64,000 nucleotides of DNA from Neglectibacter sp. X58 (GCF_009936035.1 NZ_QWEO01000009.1:1-64000); one strand, 5' to 3'. Counted from the stretch's first letter, positions 7,973-17,440 are shown. Made by a program: numbers and translations. Notes: generated by a model from the letters alone, not told the origin.

Positions 7973-8620
7973 TTGACCTCTGCTGTTCTGCAATGGCTGG
8001 CCTTTTCCACCATGCTCGTGGATCATATCGGCTATACCTTCTTTCCGTCCCTGCCGGTGCTGCGGGCTGTGGGCAGGCTTTCCTTTCCCATTTTTGCCTT
8101 CCTGCTGACAGAGGGCTTTGCCCATACCTCAGACTTGAAAAAATACGCCGGGCGGCTTTTCTTCTTTGGGTGCATCGCCGAACTGCCCTACCAGATGATG
8201 CTGTACCACCGCTGGGTGGGCTTTCGCCCCAGCAACATCCTCTTTGCCCTGCTGCTGTCCCTCGGGGCTTTATACTGCGCCAGGGAGGGCGGGCTTTGGC
8301 TTTTGGGAGCGGGGACGCTGGCAGTGCTGGCCCAGGCAGGCGGCTTCAGCTATGGGGCCTATGGGGTGCTGCTGGCAATGCTGTTTTACAGCACCCGGGA
8401 AAAGCGCTGGGCCATCCCGCTGGTGCTGACAGGCTGCACCCTGCTCTACTGTTGGCATCACCACAGCCTTTTCCAAATCTGGGCGGTGTTCGCCGCCATA
8501 CCCCTGCTGCTTTATAATGGGGAGAAGGGCAGGCGCGCGCCCCGCTGTTTGCTGTATATCCTGTATCCGGTTCATCTGGCAGTGCTCAGCGGGCTGTACT
8601 TCCTGCAAAAATCCATATGA
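7973..8620 (+). CDS. TraX-family integral membrane protein
   Basis: A 215-residue, almost wholly hydrophobic protein with about six to seven membrane spans. It has the TraX features MLVDHIGYTFFP near the N-terminus, GRLSFPIFAFLLTEG, and the conserved Tyr/Pro/His in LYILYPVHL at the C-terminus. F-plasmid TraX acetylates pilin; chromosomal members in Clostridia are of unknown role and relate to membrane acyltransferases. Start: TTG 7973, ten bases after GGAG; no in-frame ATG lies nearby, and an ATG at 7966 is out of frame. A TATAAT at 7943-7948 is a likely -10 box. Confidence 0.85.
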   Translation: MTSAVLQWLAFSTMLVDHIGYTFFPSLPVLRAVGRLSFPIFAFLLTEGFAHTSDLKKYAGRLFFFGCIAELPYQMMLYHRWVGFRPSNILFALLLSLGALYCAREGGLWLLGAGTLAVLAQAGGFSYGAYGVLLAMLFYSTREKRWAIPLVLTGCTLLYCWHHHSLFQIWAVFAAIPLLLYNGEKGRRAPRCLLYILYPVHLAVLSGLYFLQKSI

Positions 8621-8682
8621 CAGAAGCGCCAATCTTAAAAGCTGGCAATTTCGCTAAATTTTTCAAAACATATGGAAAAGCA

Positions 8683-8711
8683 TTGACGATATACGCTTGC
8701 TGCTGTTATAC
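8683..8711 (+). promoter_or_regulatory. Promoter of the small membrane protein gene, overlapping a repeat fragment
   Basis: TTGACG (8683-8688), 17-base spacer, TTATAC (8706-8711). The -10 lies in a 17-base string (8702-8718) identical to one at 40999-41015, a piece of repeat family A. Confidence 0.6.
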
Positions 8712-8797
8712 TTGTTTTCAGAAGAGGGTATATTGTTTTTTACATCTAAACCGCGAAGCCCTTATGGGTTATAAACCTGAACGGAGGTGTGGCAAAG

Positions 8798-9367
8798 ATG
8801 ACAGGCTTCATCCGCTCTCAAATCAAGAGGAAAACTTTCCAGCACCTTGCCCAGTATGCTGTATTGCTGTGCTTTGCCCTGGAATATATCCTGCTGATGC
8901 TTGACGAGTATTGGGGAAATTTCCCCATAGAGTATCTTCTGCTTTTTCTGCAGGCCGCCCTGTTCTGTGCCGCTCTGAAAACCGGGCCTGCGCCCCGGCA
9001 GAGGCCCCAAAAGCTTCTGCCCCGCCTTTGGCCCGTCCCCCTCACAGCCGCTGTCCTGATACTGGTTTATGTTTTGCTTCCCGGCAGGCTGTGGCTTGTT
9101 TCCAGCAGGGTTTTGGGCACGGCGCTGTTCCTGCTGGGCGCGTTTTACTGGAACCGGGCCAGGTCGGGAGACGCAGCTTTCCTGTTAAATCTGTATGCCT
9201 GCGCCCTCGCTGTTCATCTTTGTTATCTCCCCCTGCCCATCATAACCGTTATGTTCGACATCCCCGCCAGTTGGATATCGTACTATGCCGCCGGGGCGGC
9301 TGTATCTGTGTTGCTGGGGCTGTGCTCGGTGCTGTGGGCCGCACTTTCCGGTAAACAAAAAACCTGA
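8798..9367 (+). CDS. Hypothetical membrane protein
   Basis: A 189-residue protein I do not recognise. It has a short positively charged N-terminus (IRSQIKRKTF) followed by about five hydrophobic segments: LLCFALEYILLML, LLLFLQAALFC, LTAAVLILVYVLL, GTALFLLGAFYW, and a C-terminal pair around LYACALAVHL and AAGAAVSVLLGL. Start: ATG 8798, ten bases after GGAGG; a GTG at 8789 is too close to that site. It has its own promoter and terminator, so it is monocistronic. No catalytic motif is apparent. Confidence 0.75.
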   Translation: MTGFIRSQIKRKTFQHLAQYAVLLCFALEYILLMLDEYWGNFPIEYLLLFLQAALFCAALKTGPAPRQRPQKLLPRLWPVPLTAAVLILVYVLLPGRLWLVSSRVLGTALFLLGAFYWNRARSGDAAFLLNLYACALAVHLCYLPLPIITVMFDIPASWISYYAAGAAVSVLLGLCSVLWAALSGKQKT

Positions 9368-9371
9368 CCGC

Positions 9372-9419
9372 AAAAAACAGCCCCTGCCATCCTTTTCCGA
9401 TGGCAGGGGCTGTTTTTTT
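9372..9419. terminator. Strong bidirectional terminator
   Basis: AAAAAACAGCCCCTGCCAT (9372-9390) pairs with ATGGCAGGGGCTGTTTTTTT (9400-9419). It separates the convergent membrane protein and DUF1540 genes. Confidence 0.92.
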
Positions 9420-9426
9420 ACAAAGC

Positions 9427-9753
9427 TTACCGGCAGGTGAAGGTGCAGCACTCTGTGCCGCTCTTAGAGCACACATCGTCGCAGCAGCAGCCCACGCAGA
9501 CGCACTCTGCGCCGCACTTGCAGTTGCTGTTATAGGCGCAGTTCTGGGCGTGGCAGGTGATGGAGCTTTCTGTGCTGGCGCTGCCGGAAACAGAAGCCGA
9601 CGCGCCGCCCCTGCCCCGCTCCCGGTAGGAGCTGCAGCAGGTCTGGTCGCACACCTTGGCCCCGGGGCCGTCCACCTGGATACCGGGCAGGCTGCACAGG
9701 CCGCCTTCATAATGCTGGCAGGAGGACACCTGACATTCCAATCTGTTTTTCAT
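9427..9753 (-). CDS. Cysteine-rich DUF1540 protein with two repeats
   Basis: A 108-residue soluble protein. Two DUF1540-type Cys clusters, around CQVSSCQHYEGGLCSL and CHAQNCAYNSNCKCGAECV, are separated by a Ser/Gly/Ala-rich linker, and the tail is dense in Cys (CVGCCCDDVCSKSG, CCTFTC). The spacing suggests metal binding. DUF1540 proteins are common in spore-formers and have no established function. Start: ATG at 9753 with GAGGTG upstream; longer in-frame alternatives lack a ribosome site. Confidence 0.85.
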   Translation of the reverse strand: MKNRLECQVSSCQHYEGGLCSLPGIQVDGPGAKVCDQTCCSSYRERGRGGASASVSGSASTESSITCHAQNCAYNSNCKCGAECVCVGCCCDDVCSKSGTECCTFTCR

Positions 9754-9901
9754 AGGGCACCTCTTTTTCATAAGGTTTTGCAAGGCAAAAAGCCTTACAC
9801 GCCCTATTGTGCCCACAATGCCTCCCGTTTATCCAAGGCCGCAGGAACCCTGGGACGCAGGCAAATCTTTGCGGTAAAACCGTTCCTATCGGTGCAGCTT
9901 C

Positions 9902-11158
9902 TTATTTGTAAAGCGGATATTTTTCACAAATGGCGTTTACCATGCCCCGCAGCTTTTCCTTGTTCCCTTCAAAGCTGTCCTCCATGGAGAGGGCAATGCA
10001 GGCCGCGATTTCGTCCATATCCGCCTCCCCAAGGCCCCGGGTAGTGACAGCCGGAGTGCCCAGCCGCACGCCGCTGGTGACAAAGGGGCTGCGCTTTTCG
10101 CCAGGCACTGTGTTCTTGTTGGCGGTAATATACACCTCGTCCAAACGGCGCTCCAGCTCCTTGCCGGTCAGCTCGCTGTCTGAAAGGTCGATAAGCATCA
10201 AGTGGTTGTCTGTGCCGCCGGAAACCAGCTTCACGCCCCTGTTCAGCAGGCCCGCGGCAAGGGCCTGGGCATTTTTCACCACTTGCTCTCCATAAGCCTT
10301 GAAGGCAGGCTGCAGCGCCTCGCCTAGGCATACGGCCTTTGCGGCAATAATATGCATCAGCGGCCCGCCCTGGGTGCCGGGGAAAATGGCCTTGTCAATG
10401 GCTTTGGCATACTGCTCTCTGCACAAAATCATGCCGCCCCGGGGGCCGCGAAGGGTTTTATGGGTGGTGGTGGTGACCACGTCGGCATAGGGAACCGGGT
10501 TTTGATGGACGCCTGCCGCCACCAGCCCGGCGATGTGGGCCATGTCCACCATCAAAAGGGCGCCGCAGGCATCGGCAATTTCCCGGAATTTTGCGAAGTC
10601 AATGGCCCGGGGATAGGCGCTGGCCCCAGCCACAATCAGCTTGGGCTTCACCTCCATGGCCTGCGCCATCAGCTTTTCATAGTCCATGCATCCGGTTTGG
10701 GGATCCACCCCGTAGGGCACGAAATTATAAAGGGAGCCGGACATGTTCACAGGAGAGCCGTGGGTCAAATGGCCTCCCTCTGCCAGGTTCATGCCCAGCA
10801 CGGTGTCTCCAGGCTGGAGCAGGGCAAAGTACACTGCCAGATTGGCCTGCGCCCCGGAATGGGGCTGCACGTTAGCGTGTTCCGCGCCGAAAAGCGCGCA
10901 GGCCCTGTCCCTGGCAATATTTTCCGCCACGTCCACGCACTGGCACCCGCCGTAATACCGCTTTCCCGGATACCCCTCCGCGTACTTGTTGGTGAGCACG
11001 GAACCCATTGCCGCCATCACGGCGGGGGAAACGATGTTCTCCGAGGCGATAAGCTCCAGGTTCCGCCGCTGGCGGGAAAGCTCCTGGCTCATTGCCTCTC
11101 CCACTGCCGGATCTGCCTGGGAAACGAAACCGATAGAATCCATCAAATCTGCAAACAT
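9902..11158 (-). CDS. glyA: Serine hydroxymethyltransferase
   Basis: A 418-residue PLP enzyme converting serine and tetrahydrofolate to glycine and methylene-THF. Motifs: [50 protein letters not shown] with the PLP lysine, and [13 protein letters not shown]. The C-terminus is complete. Start: ATG at 11158 ([11 protein letters not shown]); the frame stays open upstream but lacks conservation there. It is monocistronic and divergent from valS; a family A repeat upstream supplies a plausible minus-strand -10 box. Confidence 0.96.
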   Translation of the reverse strand: MFADLMDSIGFVSQADPAVGEAMSQELSRQRRNLELIASENIVSPAVMAAMGSVLTNKYAEGYPGKRYYGGCQCVDVAENIARDRACALFGAEHANVQPHSGAQANLAVYFALLQPGDTVLGMNLAEGGHLTHGSPVNMSGSLYNFVPYGVDPQTGCMDYEKLMAQAMEVKPKLIVAGASAYPRAIDFAKFREIADACGALLMVDMAHIAGLVAAGVHQNPVPYADVVTTTTHKTLRGPRGGMILCREQYAKAIDKAIFPGTQGGPLMHIIAAKAVCLGEALQPAFKAYGEQVVKNAQALAAGLLNRGVKLVSGGTDNHLMLIDLSDSELTGKELERRLDEVYITANKNTVPGEKRSPFVTSGVRLGTPAVTTRGLGEADMDEIAACIALSMEDSFEGNKEKLRGMVNAICEKYPLYK

Positions 11159-11310
11159 TAAAGAAAACCCCTTTCTATTGTGTCCGTCGTGTGTCCCAAA
11201 TCTCCTTTCCATGCGCAGGCCGCAAAGGAGAAAACTGCATGTTTTCAAGGGATAGTATGCATGTGAAGCGGCTGTTACAGGGTGAAACCTGCTGGAATTT
11301 TCCGGCATTG

Positions 11311-11372
11311 CGGCAGGGCCGGGGCAATCAATTCGAATCAAGTGTAATAGCTATGGGCTATTATACCATGAA
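11311..11372 (-). repeat. Family A promoter-palindrome, copy 1 (upstream of glyA)
   Basis: GC-rich lead (GGGCCGGGGCAAT), ATCAAG, then the imperfect palindrome TAATAGC-TATG-GGCTATTA ending TACCAT. Read on the minus strand it gives TTGCGC (just beyond the repeat), a 17-base spacer and TATAAT, a good promoter for glyA. Other copies lie near 40980, 45690, 57250 and 57355. Confidence 0.75.
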
Positions 11373-11443
11373 TTTCCTGCCTGCGCAACACTGGAAATCC
11401 AGCGGGAAGACGCAGGCGGGCGTACTCCATCCTGTTTTCCCAC

Positions 11444-11472
11444 TTGACATTTTCTCCGGGAAATACGATAAT
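11444..11472 (+). promoter_or_regulatory. Sigma-A promoter of valS
   Basis: TTGACA (11444-11449), 17-base spacer, GATAAT (11467-11472). The roughly 80-base leader is too short for a T-box, and I see no T-box motif in it. Confidence 0.8.
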
Positions 11473-11566
11473 GTAGATTCAGGGATGTTTCTCCCGGAAA
11501 AACACAGAAGCAGAAGGGCGTTCTGCCCGGTTTTGCCAGTTATAGAAGTAGAAAGGACAGATGAAA

Positions 11567-14197
11567 ATGAGCTGTGATCTTGCCAAGGCCTACGAGCCGA
11601 AAGAGGTGGAGCGCCGCATCTATGATTTTTGGATGCAGGGCGGTTATTTCCACGCAGAGGCTGACCCCCAGAAAAAGCCCTACACCATCGTCATGCCGCC
11701 GCCCAATATCACCGGGCAGCTCCATGTGGGCCATGCCATGGACACCACCATGCCCGATATCCTCATTCGCTGGCGCAGAATGCAGGGCTATTCCGCCCTG
11801 TGGCTGCCCGGCACGGACCACGCTTCCATCGCCACAGAGGCAAAGATCGTGGACGTCATGAAGGAGGAAGGAGTCACCAAGGAAGACCTGGGACGGGAAA
11901 AATTTCTGGAGCGTGCCTGGGCCTGGCGGGAAAAATACGGCAGCCGCATTGTGGAGCAGCAGAAGCTCCTGGGCCTTTCCTGCGACTGGGAGCGTTCCCG
12001 CTTCACCATGGACGAGGGACTTTCCAAAGCAGTGCGCCATGTGTTTGTGAAGCTCTATGAAAAGGGGCTGATCTACCGAGGTGAGCGGATGATCAACTGG
12101 TGCCCTCACTGTCAGACCGCCCTTTCCGACATTGAGGTGGTCTTTGAAGAACAGAATGGCTCCTTCTGGCACCTGCGCTACCCCCTGGCAGACGGCAGCG
12201 GGTATGTGGAGCTTGCCACCACCCGCCCGGAAACCATGCTGGGAGACACTGCTGTGGCGGTACATCCGGAGGATGAACGCTACAAGCACCTAATCGGCAA
12301 AAATGTTATCCTGCCCCTTGTGGATAAAGAAATCCCCATTGTGGCGGACGAATATGTGGAGATGGACTTCGGCACCGGCGTGGTGAAAATCACCCCCGCC
12401 CACGACCCCAACGACTTTGAGGTGGGCAAGCGCCACGACCTGCCCATTATCAACGTGATGAACGAGGACGGCTCCATCAACGAAAACGGCGGTAAGTATG
12501 CCGGGATGGCAGGGATGGACGCCCGCAGGCAGATTGTAAAAGACCTGGAAGAGGGCGGCTTCCTTATCAAGGTGGAGCCGCTGACCCACAACGTGGGCAC
12601 CTGCCAGCGCTGTCACACCGTGGCGGAGCCAAGGATCTCCACCCAGTGGTTTGTGAAAATGGAGCCTTTGGCTAAGCCTGCCATTGACGCCGTGAGAAGC
12701 GGAAAAATCCAGTTTATCCCGGAAGACCGGGCCACAAAGGTATACTACAACTGGATGGAAAATATCAAGGACTGGTGCATTTCCCGTCAGCTTTGGTGGG
12801 GGCACCGCATCCCGGCCTGGTATTGCGAAGACTGTGGGGGAACCATCGTTTCCGAGACGGATCCCGATACCTGCCCCAAGTGCGGAGGAAAGCGCCTGAA
12901 GCAGGACGAGGACACCCTGGACACCTGGTTTTCTTCGGCGCTGTGGCCCTTCTCCACCCTGGGCTGGCCTGAAAAGACGGAAGATTTGAAATATTTCTAT
13001 CCCACCGACGTGCTGATGCCCGGCTTTGATATCATTTTCTTCTGGGTGGCAAGAATGATTTTCTCCGGGCTGGAGCATACCGGGGACATTCCCTTTAAGA
13101 AGGTCTGCTTCCATGGCCTGGTGCGGGATGCCCAGGGCCGGAAGATGTCGAAATCTCTGGGCAACGGCGTGGATCCCGTAAAGGTGATTGACGAGTACGG
13201 GGCAGACGCTTTGCGGCTGTTCCTCATCACCGGCAATACCCCTGGCAACGATATGCGCTTCTCCACAGACAAGGTGGCTGCCAGCCGGAACTTTGCCAAC
13301 AAGATCTGGAACGCCGCCCGGTTCATCCACATGAACATTGACGGCAAAGACGTGCCCTGCGCCCTGCCGGAAACGCTGACCCTGGCGGACAAGTGGATTG
13401 TCAGCCGGTTTAACACAGTGGCAAAGGAAGTTACGGAAAACCTGGAGAAATTTGAAATTGGCATTGCTGTGCAGAAAATTTACGATTTCCTCTGGGACGA
13501 GTTCTGCGACTGGACTATCGAGCTTGCAAAGCTGCCCATGTCCGGTACGGACGAGGAAGCGGCCCAGTCTGCCCGGCAGGTGCTGGTGTGGGTGCTGGGC
13601 AGTACCTTAAAGCTGCTGCATCCCTTTATGCCCTTTATCACAGAGGAAATCTGGCAGAGCCTGCCCCACGAGGGCGAGGCCCTGATTGTGGCCCCCTGGC
13701 CTGTGTATGACGAAGCCCTCCATTTCCCGGAGGCCGAAAAAGAGATGGAGAAGGTGAAAGAGCTGATAACCGCTGTGCGCACCCGCCGCAGCGAGATGAA
13801 CGTGCCCCCCTCCCGGAAAGCCCATCTCTATATTGAAACCCAGTCTCCAGCCGCCTTTGAGACGGAGAAGGAGGCCATTGCCCGCCTGGCCTATTGCAGC
13901 GGCGTGGAAATCGGGGAAAGCTTTGCCGCCATGGAAGGGGCTGTCACAGTGGTGACTGCCGCCTGCCGGGGATACCTGCCCATGGACGATCTCATCGACC
14001 GGGCCGCTGAAACCGCCCGGCTTACAAAGGAGCTGGAAAGCGCCCAGAAGCAGTTGGATACAGTGAACGCCAAGCTTCAGAATGAAACCTTTATGTCCAA
14101 GGCGCCCCAGAAGGTGATTGACGGCGTGAAGCAGAACGGCGAAAAGCTTCGGGAAAAGGTGCGCATGATTGAAGAGTCCCTTGCGGCTTTCCGGTAA
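11567..14197 (+). CDS. valS: Valyl-tRNA synthetase
   Basis: An 876-residue class I synthetase. The HIGH-type motif is in [14 protein letters not shown], the KMSKS loop in [14 protein letters not shown]. The editing domain includes [19 protein letters not shown], and [10 protein letters not shown] with CPKCGG looks like a zinc knuckle. A C-terminal coiled coil ([16 protein letters not shown]) completes the usual ValS layout. ATG 11567 is nine bases after AAAGGA; ATG 11561 is only three bases from it, so the start is uncertain by two codons. Confidence 0.97.
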   Translation: MSCDLAKAYEPKEVERRIYDFWMQGGYFHAEADPQKKPYTIVMPPPNITGQLHVGHAMDTTMPDILIRWRRMQGYSALWLPGTDHASIATEAKIVDVMKEEGVTKEDLGREKFLERAWAWREKYGSRIVEQQKLLGLSCDWERSRFTMDEGLSKAVRHVFVKLYEKGLIYRGERMINWCPHCQTALSDIEVVFEEQNGSFWHLRYPLADGSGYVELATTRPETMLGDTAVAVHPEDERYKHLIGKNVILPLVDKEIPIVADEYVEMDFGTGVVKITPAHDPNDFEVGKRHDLPIINVMNEDGSINENGGKYAGMAGMDARRQIVKDLEEGGFLIKVEPLTHNVGTCQRCHTVAEPRISTQWFVKMEPLAKPAIDAVRSGKIQFIPEDRATKVYYNWMENIKDWCISRQLWWGHRIPAWYCEDCGGTIVSETDPDTCPKCGGKRLKQDEDTLDTWFSSALWPFSTLGWPEKTEDLKYFYPTDVLMPGFDIIFFWVARMIFSGLEHTGDIPFKKVCFHGLVRDAQGRKMSKSLGNGVDPVKVIDEYGADALRLFLITGNTPGNDMRFSTDKVAASRNFANKIWNAARFIHMNIDGKDVPCALPETLTLADKWIVSRFNTVAKEVTENLEKFEIGIAVQKIYDFLWDEFCDWTIELAKLPMSGTDEEAAQSARQVLVWVLGSTLKLLHPFMPFITEEIWQSLPHEGEALIVAPWPVYDEALHFPEAEKEMEKVKELITAVRTRRSEMNVPPSRKAHLYIETQSPAAFETEKEAIARLAYCSGVEIGESFAAMEGAVTVVTAACRGYLPMDDLIDRAAETARLTKELESAQKQLDTVNAKLQNETFMSKAPQKVIDGVKQNGEKLREKVRMIEESLAAFR

Positions 14198-14208
14198 CCC
14201 CCAGGGCC

Positions 14209-14272
14209 TGACCTTGGGGCGCTGCCCCAAACCCCGCAAACCTTTTTGAAAAAAGGTTTGATCGAAAAACCA
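14209..14272 (-). repeat. Family B two-hairpin repeat, copy 1 (inverted)
   Basis: The reverse complement is nearly identical to copy 2 (15948-16012). It has an AAACCTTTTTTC/AAAAAGGTTT hairpin, then GGGGTTTGGGGC and GCGCCCC forming a second stem. It lies between valS and folC and could act as a terminator for valS. Confidence 0.8.
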
Positions 14273-14433
14273 CGATGCCTTGCCCCGCCCATGGGCCGCT
14301 GGCGCGGTCTGCGCAGGCTTTGCCAGCCGTCTCCGTGAGCAAACTCCCGGCGGCTCTCAAAACCTGCTTGTTTCCCTGCGGGAAACCCAATGGGCTTTCA
14401 TTTAAAACTAAAACAAAAGGACTGATACAGAAG

Positions 14434-14460
14434 CGGGATCCCGGCTCTGCCGGGATCCCG
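14434..14460. other. Strong hairpin before folC
   Basis: CGGGATCCCGGC pairs perfectly with GCCGGGATCCCG around a TCT loop. Only a weak T-rich stretch (TATTCTCC) follows, so termination is possible but not clear. The 311-base valS-folC gap otherwise holds just the family B repeat. Confidence 0.6.
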
Positions 14461-14508
14461 TATTCTCCAAAGCTTTTCATGTTTTCCCCTCTGAAAGGAG
14501 TGCTGCCC

Positions 14509-15813
14509 ATGACCTACGAAGAAGCTATAGAAAAAATTGACAGCCGCCTGCTTTTCGGCGTAAAGCCGGGGCTGAAAAATATCACTGCCCTGATGGGCCT
14601 GCTGGGGAACCCTCAGGACACCTTACGGTTTGTCCACGTGGCGGGCACCAACGGCAAGGGCACCACCTGCACCCTCGCGGCTTCTGTCCTGCGGGAAAGC
14701 GGCTACAAAACCGGATATTACATTTCGCCCTATGTGCTGGATTTCCGGGAGCGCTTCCAGATAAACGGAGAGATGATTCCCAAGGAAGAGCTGGCGGAAG
14801 AAGTGGAGCGCATCTGGCCCTTTATAGAGGAAATGGACAGGCGGGGCCAGTATATCACAGAATTTGAGTGCATCACAGCCCTGGCTTTTGACTGGTTCGC
14901 CCGGAAAAAATGCGATGTCGTGGTGCTGGAGGTGGGCCTGGGCGGCATTACAGACGCCACCAATATCATCCAAACCCCGGCGGCAGCGGCCATTACCTCC
15001 ATCTCCCTGGATCACACCGCCATTTTAGGGGACACCCTGGAGAAGATTACCGCTGAAAAGGCGGGCATTATCAAGGCCGGGGGCCGCCTGGCCCTGTATC
15101 CGGAGCAGGCCCCGGCAGTTCTGGAACAGATAAAAGAAGTGTGCCGGGAAAAGGGCGCGGAGCTGTTTATCCCGGACATGGGGAAAATCCAGGTGGAGGC
15201 GGCCTCCATCTTTGGCACAGATTTTGCGGCGGAAATGCAGGGCGCAAGCCTGCGCCTGCATACCCCCTTCCTGGGCGCGCACCAGGTGAAAAACGCCGCC
15301 ACCGCCCTGGAGGTTATCAAAATCCTGCGCAAGGAGGGCTTTGCCATTTCCGACGAAGCCCTAAAAAGAGGCTTTCAAAAGGCCTTTATCCCGGCGCGGA
15401 TGGAGGTCATCTCCCAGCAGCCCCTGTGCCTGTTGGATGGCGGGCACAACCCCGGCTGCGCCAAAGCTTTACGTGCGGCCCTGGAGGATTTTGTGCCCCA
15501 GCGGAAAATCGCCATTATGGGCATTATGGCGGATAAGGACAGCGGCCGGTTCCTGGAGGCCGTCGGCCCCGCCTTTGACAAGCTGATTGCCATCACCCCC
15601 AACTGGGGCCGGGCACTGCCTGGGGAAAAGCTGGCGGAAGCGGCCCGGGCCTTCTGCCCGAACGTGTCGGTGGCACAGACCTGCGGCGAGGCCATTGCCG
15701 CCGCCATGAAGGATATGGCCAGGGATGATGCCCTCATTGTCTGCGGCTCTTTCTACCTTGCCAGCGAAATCCGGGAGCAGCTTAAGGGAAAGCTGGAAAA
15801 TTTGCAAACCTGA
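14509..15813 (+). CDS. folC: Folylpolyglutamate/dihydrofolate synthase
   Basis: A 434-residue Mur-ligase-fold enzyme that adds glutamate to folates. The ATP-binding loop is in VAGTNGKGTTCT, followed by LEVGLGGITDATN, ISLDHTAILGDTLEKI, EKAGIIK and the C-terminal domain with LDGGHNPGCAKAL. An open frame extends to 14275, but ATG 14509, eight bases after AAAGGAG, starts at the family-typical MTYEEAIEKI. Glycine/one-carbon metabolism is also represented by glyA nearby. Confidence 0.94.
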   Translation: MTYEEAIEKIDSRLLFGVKPGLKNITALMGLLGNPQDTLRFVHVAGTNGKGTTCTLAASVLRESGYKTGYYISPYVLDFRERFQINGEMIPKEELAEEVERIWPFIEEMDRRGQYITEFECITALAFDWFARKKCDVVVLEVGLGGITDATNIIQTPAAAAITSISLDHTAILGDTLEKITAEKAGIIKAGGRLALYPEQAPAVLEQIKEVCREKGAELFIPDMGKIQVEAASIFGTDFAAEMQGASLRLHTPFLGAHQVKNAATALEVIKILRKEGFAISDEALKRGFQKAFIPARMEVISQQPLCLLDGGHNPGCAKALRAALEDFVPQRKIAIMGIMADKDSGRFLEAVGPAFDKLIAITPNWGRALPGEKLAEAARAFCPNVSVAQTCGEAIAAAMKDMARDDALIVCGSFYLASEIREQLKGKLENLQT

Positions 15814-15871
15814 CACGCTTCCCGAAAAATTGCACAGCGCGCCTGCTACAATAGCCCTGTAAAAGGGCGGA

Positions 15872-15918
15872 GGCTTCTGCAAAAGGCTTTTGCTTTTTGC
15901 AGGGGCCTTCTTTTTTTA
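15872..15918 (+). terminator. Terminator after folC
   Basis: GGCTTCTGCAAAA pairs with TTTTTGCAGGGGCC around a short loop, followed by TTCTTTTTTT. Confidence 0.8.
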
Positions 15919-15947
15919 AACAATATAGTAAACTTTGAAAAACATAG

Positions 15948-16012
15948 TTTTTGGGTCAAACCTTTTTTCAAAAAGGTTTGCGGGGTTTGGGGCGGCGCCC
16001 CAAGGTTTTAGG
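15948..16012 (+). repeat. Family B two-hairpin repeat, copy 2 (spoIIA leader)
   Basis: GTTTTTGGGTC, then AAACCTTTTTTC/AAAAAGGTTT, then a GGGGC/GCCCC stem, ending CCCCAAGGTTTTAGGA shortly before the spoIIAA ribosome site. It would be in the 5' leader if transcription starts upstream of it. Confidence 0.8.
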
Positions 16013-16036
16013 AAGCAAAAAGAAAGGATGAAAAAA

Positions 16037-16354
16037 ATGAACGTGCAGTTAAGCTACAAAGAAGGCGTGCTGACGGCAAAGCTCTTTGGAGAAATCGACC
16101 ACCACAGCGCCAAGGAAATGCGGGAGTCTATAGACGATACAGCCCAGAAGCTGAAGCCCTACTGCCTGCGGCTGGATTTCACCGGGGTGCCCTTTATGGA
16201 CAGCTCCGGCATTGGGCTTATTTTAGGCCGGGTGCGGCTGTGCGGGTTTTGGCGGGGGCATGTGGTGCTGTCCGGACTTTCCCAGAACCTTACAAAAATG
16301 GTAGATTTGGCGGGTATCAGCGGGGTGGCCGCCATTGAAAGGAGGGCTGGCTGA
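16037..16354 (+). CDS. spoIIAA: Anti-sigma F factor antagonist (STAS domain)
   Basis: A 105-residue STAS protein. The regulatory serine lies in the conserved MDSSGIGLILGR, phosphorylated by SpoIIAB and dephosphorylated by SpoIIE in Bacillus. It displaces SigF from SpoIIAB in the forespore. ATG 16037 is eight bases after AAAGGA; an in-frame ATG at 16028 overlaps that site. Its stop overlaps the start of spoIIAB, the normal first gene of the spoIIA operon. Confidence 0.95.
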   Translation: MNVQLSYKEGVLTAKLFGEIDHHSAKEMRESIDDTAQKLKPYCLRLDFTGVPFMDSSGIGLILGRVRLCGFWRGHVVLSGLSQNLTKMVDLAGISGVAAIERRAG

Positions 16355-16785
16355 TGAAAGCGCTGAATCAGGCACAGGTGTGCTTTTCCTCTAATTCTGT
16401 AAACGAGGGCTTTGGCCGGGCGGCAGTGGCGGCGTTTTTGTCCCAGCTTGACCCTACGGTAGCAGACCTGACCGACATGAAAACCGCTGTTTCCGAGGCT
16501 GTCACCAACGCCATCGTACATGGCTATAAAGACCGCATGGGCACTGTGTACATAACCGTCAAGCTTTATGAAAGCGGCAAGGCTGTGGTGCGGGTGCGGG
16601 ACAAGGGCTGCGGCATCCCGGACATCGAAAAGGCCATGGAGCCTCTTTTCACCACCGGAGGCGAGGAGCGGGCAGGCCTGGGCTTTGCGGTCATGCAGAG
16701 CTTCTGCGACAGCGTGCGGGTCACCTCGGCAGTGGGCCGGGGCACCAGCGTAACCCTGACAAAGCACTTTGGGCGCAAGGAGTGA
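16354..16785 (+). CDS. spoIIAB: Anti-sigma F factor, serine kinase
   Basis: A 143-residue GHKL ATPase-fold kinase with the N box SEAVTNAIVHGYKDR, G1 box VRDKGCGIPDI and G2 box ERAGLGFAVMQSF. It binds SigF and phosphorylates SpoIIAA. It overlaps spoIIAA by one base (ATGA) after AAAGGAGG, and its last codons contain an AAGGAG facing sigF. Confidence 0.96.
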   Translation: MKALNQAQVCFSSNSVNEGFGRAAVAAFLSQLDPTVADLTDMKTAVSEAVTNAIVHGYKDRMGTVYITVKLYESGKAVVRVRDKGCGIPDIEKAMEPLFTTGGEERAGLGFAVMQSFCDSVRVTSAVGRGTSVTLTKHFGRKE

Positions 16786-17440
16786 GGCCCCCCTCCTCCC
16801 GGTGCAGGACGTGGAGGAGAACATGGGGCTTGCCCACCTGTGCGCAAGGCGGTTCATGGGCAAGGGCGTGGAATATGAAGACTTGTTCCAGGCAGCGTGC
16901 CTGGGGCTTATCAAGGCTGCGGAAAACTTTGACAGCACAAGGGGCGTGCGGTTTTCCACCTATGCTGTGCCTGTCATCCTGGGAGAGGTGCGCAGGCTTT
17001 TCCGGGACGGCGGGGCCTTGCGGGTGTCTCGGGGGCTGCGGGAGCTGGGCCGGAAAGCCCAGTCGGCAGCAGAGGAACTGCAAAAGGAAACAGGCCAAAG
17101 CCCCAGCCTGGGGGAAATTGCGGATAGGCTGGGGGTGGCCCCGGAAAAAGCGGCCCTGGCATTAGGAGCCTGCCGGGCGCCAGTGTCTCTGACAGGCGGC
17201 GAGGAAGGGGAGCAGCTTGAAATCCCTGTGGAGGCCCCGGAGGAAAAAATGACCGAGCAGCTTACCCTCCAGGCCATCCTCCAAACCCTGGAGGAACGGG
17301 ATCAGAAGCTGATTGCCCTGCGCTATTACCAGAGCAAAACCCAGACCGAAACCGCCCGGATTCTGGGCATGACCCAGGTGCAGGTGAGCCGCCGTGAGAA
17401 AAAGCTGCTTCTCTACATGCGCCAGATGTTTGATGGGTGA
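16769..17440 (+). CDS. sigF: RNA polymerase sigma-F factor
   Basis: A sigma-70 family protein of up to 223 residues. Region 2 has GVEYEDLFQAACLGLIKAAENFD and VRFSTYAVPVILGEVRR, region 3 GQSPSLGEIADRLGV, region 4.2 TQTETARILGMTQVQVSRREK. It directs early forespore transcription. The start is unclear. TTG 16769 (used here) overlaps spoIIAB but has no ribosome site; GTG 16802 is 19 bases from the AAGGAG at 16777-16782, though a small GAGG/CCTC hairpin between them could shorten the gap. The N-terminus before region 2 is about 20 residues shorter than in Bacillus SigF. Confidence 0.93.
   Translation: MGARSEAPLLPVQDVEENMGLAHLCARRFMGKGVEYEDLFQAACLGLIKAAENFDSTRGVRFSTYAVPVILGEVRRLFRDGGALRVSRGLRELGRKAQSAAEELQKETGQSPSLGEIADRLGVAPEKAALALGACRAPVSLTGGEEGEQLEIPVEAPEEKMTEQLTLQAILQTLEERDQKLIALRYYQSKTQTETARILGMTQVQVSRREKKLLLYMRQMFDG

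Noticed and set aside
11159-11560. Riboswitch or T-box between glyA and valS
   Set aside because: I looked for a T-box (specifier loop, T-box sequence, long leader) and a glycine riboswitch. The valS leader is only about 80 bases after its promoter and has none of these motifs; the glyA side holds a family A repeat.
12290-13330. 346-codon minus-strand frame inside valS
   Set aside because: Shadow of the valyl-tRNA synthetase gene; no ribosome site and no family similarity.
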